A stretch of 29,518 nucleotides of DNA from an uncultured Collinsella sp. (lineage in GTDB: Bacteria; Actinomycetota; Coriobacteriia; Coriobacteriales; Coriobacteriaceae). The translations under genes were made by a program, and so were the position numbers. The notes under the pieces are model-generated. The model saw only the letters and a program-made list of their open reading frames with translations, did not search any database and had not been told where the DNA came from. Below are positions 1-9,392 of this stretch, in pieces (position 1 is the stretch's first letter; each line of letters begins with the position of its first letter). Location: contig CABUVH010000007.1 in NCBI GenBank assembly GCA_902494935.1, positions 1 to 29,518 of the forward strand, given 5' to 3'.

Positions 1-219
1 AGACACTCACCATTGTCGGCCTAATCCGCGGTCTTTCATGCAGCAGGGGCTCTCAATGTTTTTATGTCCTGCTCATATCGTCTCTGCCGGCACTTGGGGA
101 CACTCCTCGGCGCGCCAGAGCCGGTCGCCTGGGGATGGAGAGGCCATTTTGGCCCTTGGCAGTCACCCAAGGTAAACCTTTACCGCCCGCCTATATTTGC
201 CGAAATTACACTTGAAGGC

Positions 220-229
220 GGGGTACAAT
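220..229 (+). promoter_or_regulatory. Candidate -10 element for nifJ
   Basis: TACAAT at 224-229 is preceded by GGGG, giving the same GGG(T/C)A(C/T)(A/G)AT shape seen upstream of the phospholipase-like, MFS and glycosyltransferase genes in this window. No good -35 lies 16-18 bases upstream; TTGCCG at 197-202 is 21 bases away. It is the best -10 in the region, but the call is tentative. Confidence 0.3.
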
Positions 230-462
230 AAACCCGCATGCGGATTTCCGTTGCGGGCGCTTCCCATCGCCGGGGCGTGCCCGGGAGCATCCGGCATGCG
301 GCCTTTGCGGCGCTCGGTCATGTGCAAGACGGGCGGTCGGGCCTGTAGGGCGCATCAGCTGCCCCTCGCCTCGGCATGTCTTCTCTCCACGCCATGTACC
401 TGCTGCTGAGCCTGCCTGCCAGATGATTGGAAGCAACAGCGTAAATCCCATCACGCCAACAT

Positions 463-478
463 CCCGGCGATCGCCGGG
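463..478. promoter_or_regulatory. Perfect 16-bp palindrome just upstream of nifJ
   Basis: CCCGGCGATCGCCGGG is perfectly self-complementary and ends about 17 bases before the nifJ Shine-Dalgarno sequence. It could be an operator or an mRNA hairpin that affects initiation. It does not resemble a Rex or FNR box, and its function is unknown. Confidence 0.35.
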
Positions 479-510
479 GCCTGTATACCTATATGAGAGG
501 AGAGGGGTAT

Positions 511-4050
<3,540 letters not shown>

Positions 4051-4060
4051 GTCTCCCACC

Positions 4061-4186
4061 GCAGGATCTGAGGGCTAACCTTCGCGTACGTCCTCGGACA
4101 TGAAAGAACCCCCGCTGCGCACATACGTGCGGCGGGGGTTCTTTCGTTCTGCGGAGTGTCCGCGAAGGTTAGCCCTCAGATCCTGC
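4061..4186. repeat. 126-bp element with perfect 26-bp inverted repeats enclosing a terminator
   Basis: Positions 4061-4086 are the exact reverse complement of 4161-4186. Inside them is an internal loop of 15 bases on each side (4087-4101 and 4146-4160) and then the terminator hairpin, so the whole unit could extrude as one long cruciform or fold as one RNA hairpin. I see no target-site duplication at its edges and no coding capacity. It could be a miniature non-autonomous element, a REP-type element or a specialised bidirectional terminator. Confidence 0.8.
4102..4148 (+). terminator. Rho-independent terminator of nifJ, probably bidirectional
   Basis: A 14-bp perfect stem (4102-4115 with 4132-4145), extended inwards with G-U pairs to a six-base loop at 4121-4126. 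The arms begin GAAAGAA and end TTCTTTC, so a U-rich 3' side forms on either strand. It can end nifJ transcription on the plus strand and any transcript of the ATPase gene (stop at 4422) reading through on the minus strand. Confidence 0.85.
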
Positions 4187-4256
4187 TACGACTACGTCCT
4201 TGGATTGTGTGGCTGAATGAAGGACGTGGTTGGTGGGGCCTTTTGTCCCGGTCGCT

Positions 4257-4360
4257 GTTTCGCGGCTTTGCCGCGAAACCTCGCGCCACTTTGGGGATGG
4301 ATGGGGGCGTGGTTGTTGCGGCTTCTTATCCCTTTGCTTTTTCGCGCCTTTGGCGCGAAA
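4257..4360. repeat. Pair of related short hairpins between nifJ and the ATPase gene
   Basis: Two similar hairpins, GTTTCGCGG..CCGCGAAAC (4257-4279) and TTTCGCGCC..GGCGCGAAA (4340-4360), both have short T-rich loops and are 83 bases apart. Neither has a U-tract on either strand, so they are not ordinary terminators. The rest of 4187-4421 holds no gene or other signal I can identify. Confidence 0.5.
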
Positions 4361-4421
4361 CGCGCAGCGCCTTGGGAAATGCATTGATGTGTGGACGGGG
4401 CTGGATTGCGGATTCAAATGG

Positions 4422-5783
4422 CTAGAGAGATATGGGTGCGAACGAGAAATCGTTATTGGGGTCATCCTTTTCCATAAACTCATCGAGACAAAACGTCATG
4501 TAGATTGGAACGTACAGAACCTTGCCCTCTTTGCTGAGATTCTCGTGGCTTAGTACAACGGCCTCGGGAATTTTGTACTCGCCCACACTCATCAGACGAT
4601 CGAGGGCCGCGTGCGCTCGAACTTTCTTGCCCGATTTGACCTCGATTGGGACAACATGACCGTGGACGCCTTCGATCACAAAGTCAACTTCACCGACCTC
4701 ACGCGTTTGGTAGTACCATGCATCCGCCCCGAGGGCAACGAGTTCCTGCGCGACCACGTTCTCATAGAGACCACCAAGGTTGGGAGTTTTCATATCAAGA
4801 TAGACAGCGCGTGCAGTGCTGCCAGGGTATCGCGATGCGAGCATGCCTGTATCAGACTCGTATAGTTTGAAGGCTGTCGTTTTCTCCGTCCTCTTGAGAG
4901 GACTCCGTGGCTCCGTCACCCTGGCGACCATCAATCCAACACCTGCGTTAACAAGCCACAGGAAATCCTGCTCATATTTTTTAAGGCGAGCTCCCTCACC
5001 CAGAGACGAAACAACAAAGCGATGAGACTCCGCCTCAAGCTGAACGGGAATTTGCTCAAAAATCGACCGAACGTTAAACGCGCGAGTCGATGCATATTTT
5101 GAGATATCGCTTTTGTACTGATCGACCAGCTGAGTTTGAAGCTCACGTGTGCTTACGAGCGAATAACCCGAATCAATATAGTTCTGAACGACCTCCGGCA
5201 TACCGCCGCAAACGATATAAGCTCTATAGTTCTTGAGCATCGCCTCATGAATATAGTTCTCGACAGGATGTTTCTCGACAAGGCAGCTGCGAATGCCTGC
5301 AAGCACATTCTCGCTGACGCTGTTTGCCCAACAAAACTCTTCAAAATCCATCGGGCGCATAACAATGTGCTCTACATACCCCACCGGAAAAGAAGAGATC
5401 CCCTTAAACTCAGTCCCAAGCATAGACCCCGAGAAGACATAGCTAAAGCGCCCATCCTCGACCAACGCCTTCATGAGTGTAACGATCTGCGGATACTCCT
5501 GAATCTCATCGACAAAGACAAGCGTATCGCCCTCAACAAGCGGCGCATCCGCAAGAAGGGCTACGCGGTTGATAAAGTCAACGGAGTTCTTTGCGCCAAC
5601 AAGTGCATTCCTTGCTTCGACATCGAGTAGTAAATTGACCTCAAAATACGACGCGTAGTTGCTTTTTCCAAACGCGCGAATCGCATAGCTCTTGCCAATC
5701 TGACGCGCACCAGTAACGAGTAATGCCTTATTGGAGTTATTCTTCCAGCTCAAAAGCCTATCAGTGACCTTACGGCGTAGCAT
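4422..5783 (-). CDS. AAA_14 / DUF4143 family ATPase
   Basis: P-loop ATPase of the AAA_14-DUF4143 type; the biological role of this family is not established, so I assign none. The 453-residue product has Walker A GARQIGKS at residues 25-32, Walker B LVFVDEIQ near 88-95, a sensor-like SGS segment near 118-120, then the DUF4143 region. Near its C-terminus the GEVDFVIE...VPIEVKSGKK segment has the spacing of a PD-(D/E)xK nuclease-like fold. ATG 5783 is preferred: a G-run (5786-5790) lies just upstream, and family members usually begin with an M-x-R-K type start. A TTG at 5801 would add six residues but falls inside the first of three direct repeats. The gene is visibly more AT-rich than its neighbours, has different codon use and is transcribed convergently to nifJ, which suggests horizontal acquisition. 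Confidence 0.9.
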   Translation of the reverse strand: MLRRKVTDRLLSWKNNSNKALLVTGARQIGKSYAIRAFGKSNYASYFEVNLLLDVEARNALVGAKNSVDFINRVALLADAPLVEGDTLVFVDEIQEYPQIVTLMKALVEDGRFSYVFSGSMLGTEFKGISSFPVGYVEHIVMRPMDFEEFCWANSVSENVLAGIRSCLVEKHPVENYIHEAMLKNYRAYIVCGGMPEVVQNYIDSGYSLVSTRELQTQLVDQYKSDISKYASTRAFNVRSIFEQIPVQLEAESHRFVVSSLGEGARLKKYEQDFLWLVNAGVGLMVARVTEPRSPLKRTEKTTAFKLYESDTGMLASRYPGSTARAVYLDMKTPNLGGLYENVVAQELVALGADAWYYQTREVGEVDFVIEGVHGHVVPIEVKSGKKVRAHAALDRLMSVGEYKIPEAVVLSHENLSKEGKVLYVPIYMTFCLDEFMEKDDPNNDFSFAPISL

Positions 5784-5797
5784 TAAACCCCCAAATG

Positions 5798-5882
5798 ACA
5801 AAAATTAACAGATAGAATCGCCTAAAATCATACAAAAATTGGCAGATAATAATGTCGTAAATATACAAAAATTGGGAGATAG
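5798..5882. repeat. Three phased 18-bp direct repeats upstream of the ATPase gene
   Basis: Plus-strand consensus ACAAAAATTggcAGATAG, with copies at 5798-5815, 5832-5849 and 5865-5882. Starts are 34 and 33 bp apart, about three helical turns, so a bound protein would sit on the same face of the DNA. The repeats begin 15 bases upstream of the ATPase ATG and cover its likely promoter and leader. The arrangement is iteron- or operator-like and suggests autoregulation or cooperative binding. Confidence 0.75.
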
Positions 5883-5934
5883 CAAAGGTTCGAATAGGCC
5901 TCAAAGCCACTGAAACAGTGCTCTACTTTGCGAA

Positions 5935-5970
5935 GGGGCTGGGGACGCTGTTGGGTGCGTCTCCAGCCCT
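5935..5970 (-). terminator. Probable terminator of the DUF3830 operon
   Basis: A 13-14 bp stem (5935-5948 with 5957-5970, one or two G-U pairs, loop 5949-5956) lies 55 bases downstream of the minus-strand stop at 6025. The following minus-strand sequence (TTCGC...) is only weakly U-rich. A small CACTG/CAGTG hairpin at 5908-5920 lies beyond it. Confidence 0.5.
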
Positions 5971-6024
5971 CTGATTCTTACTTTGGATCCCGATGGTGGG
6001 GTGTTGTCGGTGCTGCTTGCTTGG

Positions 6025-6549
6025 TTACCTTGTCTCGCCGCTCTCTGTGCGTAGGCGGTAGCCGTGGACGAGGTCGCTAATGGCCGGCCAGGGAATCTGG
6101 CGGTCGACCCAAAATTGGAGCTGGACCAGATAGCGCTCGGTGGCGCGGGTGAGGGCTGCAAACTGTTCGTGAGTCTCTACCTGGGCGTAGAGGTCGCGGC
6201 TGTGGGCGAGGATTGCCGTGGTGTCATCCATTTTGCCGGTGACGTCGAAGGCGCCCGAGAACCAGTCGCACAGGCGTGCGGCACTGTTTTTGATCGTTGC
6301 GAGGTCGGCGGTGCCGTCGTTGGCGTTTTCGTTGGCCTGGGCTCGCAGGAGGGAGAGGGCGTCGGCGGCGTTCATGCAGTAACCGACGGTGAAGTTCCAG
6401 ACGGCGAATTCGCGGCCGGTGTCGAGTTTGCGGCGGCGCATGTAGTCGATGTCACGCGGTTCCTCGAGCATCATTTGATCGGCGAGGGCCTCAAGTGCAG
6501 TGGTGTACTCGGCAAGGTCGAGCGTGAGCAGATTGTTGATATCCATCAT
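6025..6549 (-). CDS. Unrecognised helical protein, second gene of the DUF3830 operon
   Basis: I do not recognise this 174-residue product. It is predicted to be mostly alpha-helical and soluble, with no signal peptide, membrane segment or obvious catalytic motif. Notable stretches are the acidic helix near residues 8-33 and the W/Y-rich C-terminal segment YLVQLQFWVDRQIPW. A GGAGG site at 6556-6560, with a 6-base spacer, precedes the double ATG at 6549/6546. The stop of the upstream DUF3830 gene is only two bases away, so translation of the two is probably coupled and their roles linked. A function as a partner or accessory of the DUF3830 protein is inference. Confidence 0.75.
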   Translation of the reverse strand: MMDINNLLTLDLAEYTTALEALADQMMLEEPRDIDYMRRRKLDTGREFAVWNFTVGYCMNAADALSLLRAQANENANDGTADLATIKNSAARLCDWFSGAFDVTGKMDDTTAILAHSRDLYAQVETHEQFAALTRATERYLVQLQFWVDRQIPWPAISDLVHGYRLRTESGETR

Positions 6550-6551
6550 CT

Positions 6552-6968
6552 TTAGGCCTCCGTTTCGATCTCGACGATTTCGTTTTTAATGTACATGCCC
6601 TGGTTGTCCCAGACATTGCGGCAGGCGGCGGCAAAACGCTCGCGGTCGGCTTCGCAGATGCGGGCGAACATGTTGCAGGTGCCAAAGGGCTCGCACACGT
6701 CAAAGAAGATGCAGATTGACGACCATCCGCCATACCAGCTCACGGCGCCCGCTGGCTCGTGAAAGACGGGGTTCTCGATGTGCTCGTAATTGGCGATGGG
6801 GCCCGAGACAGGATAGGTTACCTCGGCATCGCAGATCTTGGCCGAAAAGATACGTGACTCGACTGGACAGGATGATTCGAACAGCTTGCATGCCTCGGGA
6901 GCCTTGTCCCAGAGCATGTCGGCGAGAAACGTCTCGCCATTTAGCGTGATCTTGAGCATTTTTGTCAT
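6552..6968 (-). CDS. DUF3830 family, cyclophilin-like protein
   Basis: Soluble 138-residue protein matching in overall pattern the DUF3830 / cyclophilin-like group: an N-terminal ITLNGETFLADMLWDKAPEAC, a central PANYEHIENP-like segment and a GWSSICIFFD strand. The biochemical role of DUF3830 is not settled; members are often found near amidohydrolase and purine or hydantoin catabolism genes, which I mention only as context. The ATG at 6968 is chosen because GAGGAGGT at 6975-6982 precedes it at good spacing; an upstream extension to 7055 has no such site and a low-quality sequence. It is the first gene of a two-gene minus-strand operon, divergent from carbamate kinase across about 600 bp. Confidence 0.75.
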   Translation of the reverse strand: MTKMLKITLNGETFLADMLWDKAPEACKLFESSCPVESRIFSAKICDAEVTYPVSGPIANYEHIENPVFHEPAGAVSWYGGWSSICIFFDVCEPFGTCNMFARICEADRERFAAACRNVWDNQGMYIKNEIVEIETEA

Positions 6969-7094
6969 AGTAAGGACCTCCTCAATCCGTCGCTCAAGGG
7001 GTTCGCTGGCGGATAAGGAGAAGACAGCAGCGGGGTCGCCGAACCCAAACTTCACGACAGATCTCTGTCGCCCCAGCCCGCGCTGTTCTTCGCT

Positions 7095-7124
7095 AAAGTA
7101 CCATGCAGCAATTGCGCGCGCAAT
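7095..7124 (-). promoter_or_regulatory. Candidate promoter of the DUF3830 operon with overlapping palindrome
   Basis: On the minus strand TTGCGC (7118-7123) and TACTTT (7095-7100) are separated by 17 bases. The -35 hexamer lies inside the perfect palindrome ATTGCGCGCGCAAT (7111-7124), a possible operator. A second dyad, CGACAGA-TC-TCTGTCG (7055-7070), falls in the presumed leader about 90 bases before the start codon. Confidence 0.35.
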
Positions 7125-7570
7125 ATCAGTTTTTGATTTTCTGGAAGCGGCAATCGACGAGACGGCTCGCCGGCTGCCGGCCGACGCGCGGTATGGGCGC
7201 TCGTCTATTCCTTAAGTTGGATGAAAAACGCCATGTTATTGCAGGGCTGCATACTCGTCCAATAAGTGCATAGAATCTCGTATAGTGCGAGTAAGATATT
7301 ACGCTGCCTGTTTTGTGTTTAGCAAAGATACAGTTTGCATAATCTGGTCTAATCCCTGCTCTATTAAAATAAAGTCGCACGTAAATGGCGTAAACATATC
7401 TGAGCTGGGGTTCTGTACGCTGAGCGGATAAAAACGACCGTTCACCGTTCAACTATTTTCAAAATGAATAAAATGAGCGATAAAGAGAATATAAACCTTA
7501 ATAAACTCGCGTATTGCACGGACGCGGGTTATTAATGGGTTGTAGGCCTTTTACAGAAAGGATTCCAGCA
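7125..7570. other. AT-rich intergenic region upstream of arcC
   Basis: About 450 bases between the divergent DUF3830 operon and arcC. From about 7210 to 7510 it is much more AT-rich than the coding sequence around it, as expected of a regulatory region. Hairpin CTCG..CGAG lies near 7277-7291. I see no convincing pair of promoter hexamers: TTGCAT at 7335-7340 has an A/T-rich CTATTAAAAT beginning 20 bases later, which is too far. A 23-codon frame at 7464-7535 lacks a ribosome binding site. Confidence 0.5.
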
Positions 7571-8533
7571 ATGTCTAAGCCTCTTGGCAAGCCCGATCGT
7601 ATTGTCGTCGCCCTTGGCGGCAACGCCCTCGGCAACAACCCCGTTGAGCAGATCGAGGCCGTGAGCAACACCGCTCACGCCCTTCTCGGCCTGATTGAGC
7701 AGGGTAACGAAATCATCATCACCCACGGCAACGGTCCGCAGGTCGGCATGATCCAGAACGCCTTCGCCGCCGCCCACGACGCCATCGGCACCCCCGAGAT
7801 GCCGCTGCCCGAGTGCGGCGCCATGTCCCAGGGCTACATCGGCTATCACCTGCAGCAGGGCATTGGCCGCGAGATGCACAAGCGCTATAAGCGTTGGCAC
7901 GCCGCAACCGTCGTCACCCAGATCGAGTGCGACCCCGACGATCCCGCGTTCAAGAACCCGACCAAGCCGATCGGCCCCTTCTACACCGAGGAGCAGGCCA
8001 AGGAGTTCATGGCCGAGGATCCTTCCAAGGTCTTCGTCGAGGATTCCGGCCGCGGCTGGCGTCGCGTTGTCGCTTCCCCCGATCCCAAGAAGATCGTCGA
8101 GGCTGACTCCATCCTCAACCTGCTCGACAACGAGTTCATCGTCATCGCCTGCGGTGGCGGCGGTATCCCCGTCGTCCGCGACTACGAGAACAAGGGCTGC
8201 TACAAGGGCGTTCCCGCCGTCATCGACAAGGACCTGGGCGGCGAGCTGCTGGCCGAGGACTGCGACGCCGACGTTCTGTTCCTGCTGACCGCCGTTGAGC
8301 ATGTCGCCATCAACTTTGGCAAGCCCAACCAGGAGGAGCTCGAGGACATCACCGCCGACGAGGCCGAGCGCCTGGCCGACGAGGGCCAGTTCGGCAAGGG
8401 TTCCATGGAGCCCAAGGTCCGCGCCGCCATCAAGTTTGCCCGCTCCCGCAAGGGTCGCACCTGCATCATCGGTGCCCTGGACAAGGCCGCCGAGACCATG
8501 GCCGGTCTCTCCGGTACCCGCATCCACGAGTAG
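7571..8533 (+). CDS. arcC: Carbamate kinase
   Basis: Reversible transfer of phosphate between carbamoyl phosphate and ADP, giving ATP, CO2 and ammonia; the last, ATP-yielding step of the arginine deiminase and related ureido catabolic routes. The 320-residue cytoplasmic protein has the family's usual length. The amino-acid-kinase nucleotide motif VALGGNALG is near residue 12, THGNGPQVG follows, and IACGGGGIPV and the C-terminal GTRI motif are present. The ATG at 7571 is supported by AGAAAGGA (7554-7561); a TTG at 7514 would add 19 residues without a binding site. Arginine deiminase and ornithine carbamoyltransferase genes are not adjacent, so the source of carbamoyl phosphate cannot be told from this window. 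A strong terminator follows, so it is probably a single-gene unit. Confidence 0.95.
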   Translation: MSKPLGKPDRIVVALGGNALGNNPVEQIEAVSNTAHALLGLIEQGNEIIITHGNGPQVGMIQNAFAAAHDAIGTPEMPLPECGAMSQGYIGYHLQQGIGREMHKRYKRWHAATVVTQIECDPDDPAFKNPTKPIGPFYTEEQAKEFMAEDPSKVFVEDSGRGWRRVVASPDPKKIVEADSILNLLDNEFIVIACGGGGIPVVRDYENKGCYKGVPAVIDKDLGGELLAEDCDADVLFLLTAVEHVAINFGKPNQEELEDITADEAERLADEGQFGKGSMEPKVRAAIKFARSRKGRTCIIGALDKAAETMAGLSGTRIHE

Positions 8534-8598
8534 TCTCTACTCTGTTGCCTCTCTCGTGGGCGCCAGGCAAGACGCCCACAAACTAGCCTCTCTTCATG

Positions 8599-8634
8599 AG
8601 CCCCGCGGCCCGCTCCGACCGCGGGGCTTTTGCT
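8599..8634 (+). terminator. Terminator of arcC
   Basis: A 10-bp GC stem (8599-8608 with 8619-8628) with loop CCCGCTCCGA is followed by TTTGCT. A further hairpin GTGGGCG..CGCCCAC at 8556-8579 lies between the stop codon and this terminator and has no U-tract. The hairpin and its downstream sequence match the split terminator of the beta-glucoside operon. Confidence 0.85.
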
Positions 8635-8755
8635 ATTCACCTGGTCCCCGATGGGTGGGTAGTCATTGGGGACGTTCTTAAACGACTAGTCAAACAAGAA
8701 CGTCCTCAATGACTACTAATTTAAATCTGTCCCCAATGACTGCGGAAAGCGCATC
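8619..8755. repeat. Palindromic repeat cassette, copy 1
   Basis: From the 3' arm of the arcC terminator onward this sequence resembles 15892-16007. It contains a 21-bp inverted repeat with one mismatch (8659-8679 and 8696-8716) around a loop holding the palindrome GACTAGTC (8684-8691). GTCATTGGGGAC (8662-8673) recurs as its reverse complement at 8729-8740, followed by TGCGGAAAGCGCATC, the arm sequence of the 48-bp palindromes at 16079-16250. Non-coding and REP-like. From 8756 to 8906 I see only a GTTCCGC/GCGGAAC hairpin with a 4-base loop (8827-8844). Confidence 0.75.
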
Positions 8756-8906
8756 TCACACCGACGCATTGCTTTCGGGCCCTCTCTCCGTGCCCCCTAT
8801 AAGTTCAGCTGGACTCCCCGCAACCTGTTCCGCGTTGGCGGAACGAGAGCGACGTGGAGTGTCATTCTTTACCGCGTTAGACTAGACGCAGGGAAAGGAG
8901 GAGGAC

Positions 8907-9368
8907 ATGGATGCTCGCGTCAAGCAGCTTGTAAATATGATCGAGGACGCTCAGCCTGTCGCTGTCGCGGTGCTTGCCAAGCGTCTCGAGGTAAGCGAGC
9001 GCGCCGTGAGAAACTATATCCATCGCGCAAACGACAATCTTGCGGGGGTTGCACGCATCGTTGGCAGCAAAGGGCAATATCGTATCGATGTTGCACATGC
9101 AGATGAGCTTGCTCGCTTGCTAGACGGTGCGGCTCTGGCCCATCCGGGCATTCCTGATACGCGCGACGGCCGTGTGTCCTTCCTTCTTAACGACCTCCTC
9201 ATGCGGTCCCAGTGGGTGACGATTGAGGAGTATGCGGATTTACTCTACGTTTCGGCGCGAACTCTGTCCAATGACATGCGTCTGGTAGAGCAGAAACTCG
9301 CCCAATTTGACTTAACGCTCGAAAAGCGCCCACGCTACGGAATCCGCGTTGCGGGCGGGGAGTCGTAA
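8907..9368 (+). CDS. N-terminal HTH fragment of the LicR-like regulator
   Basis: If the TAA at 9366 is real, this 153-residue piece with both winged-helix/HTH regions is translated from a strong ribosome binding site. It could bind DNA without any PTS control, or act as a dominant-negative or constitutive form; both are inference. Confidence 0.55.
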   Translation: MDARVKQLVNMIEDAQPVAVAVLAKRLEVSERAVRNYIHRANDNLAGVARIVGSKGQYRIDVAHADELARLLDGAALAHPGIPDTRDGRVSFLLNDLLMRSQWVTIEEYADLLYVSARTLSNDMRLVEQKLAQFDLTLEKRPRYGIRVAGGES

Positions 9369-9392
9369 CGGCGCCTGTGCCTGGCCTCGCTG

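Larger units (their letters stand above)
1..510. other. Non-coding region upstream of nifJ
   Basis: About 500 bases with no convincing gene; the small reading frames here have no ribosome binding site and an odd composition. Visible elements are a hyphenated dyad at 171-184 (GGTAAA, two bases, TTTACC), a small GGCC/GGCC hairpin near 142-154, the sequence CCGGCACTTGGGGAC near 88-102 that recurs near 16009 in the repeat region downstream of the insertion sequence, a possible -10 element at 224-229 and a perfect palindrome at 463-478. If transcription starts just after 229, nifJ has a leader of about 270 bases. I see no recognisable riboswitch. Confidence 0.6.

Noticed and set aside
4422..5801. 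TTG at 5801 as start of the AAA_14 ATPase
   Set aside because: It falls inside the first direct repeat, and the ATG at 5783 has a G-rich site at suitable distance and fits the family N-terminus better.
7126..7452. A 108-codon minus-strand frame in the arcC upstream region
   Set aside because: It lacks a ribosome binding site, has an atypical composition and covers an AT-rich regulatory region.
7464..7535. A 23-codon frame just upstream of arcC that could be a leader peptide
   Set aside because: It has no Shine-Dalgarno sequence, no run of regulatory codons and no associated attenuator hairpin.
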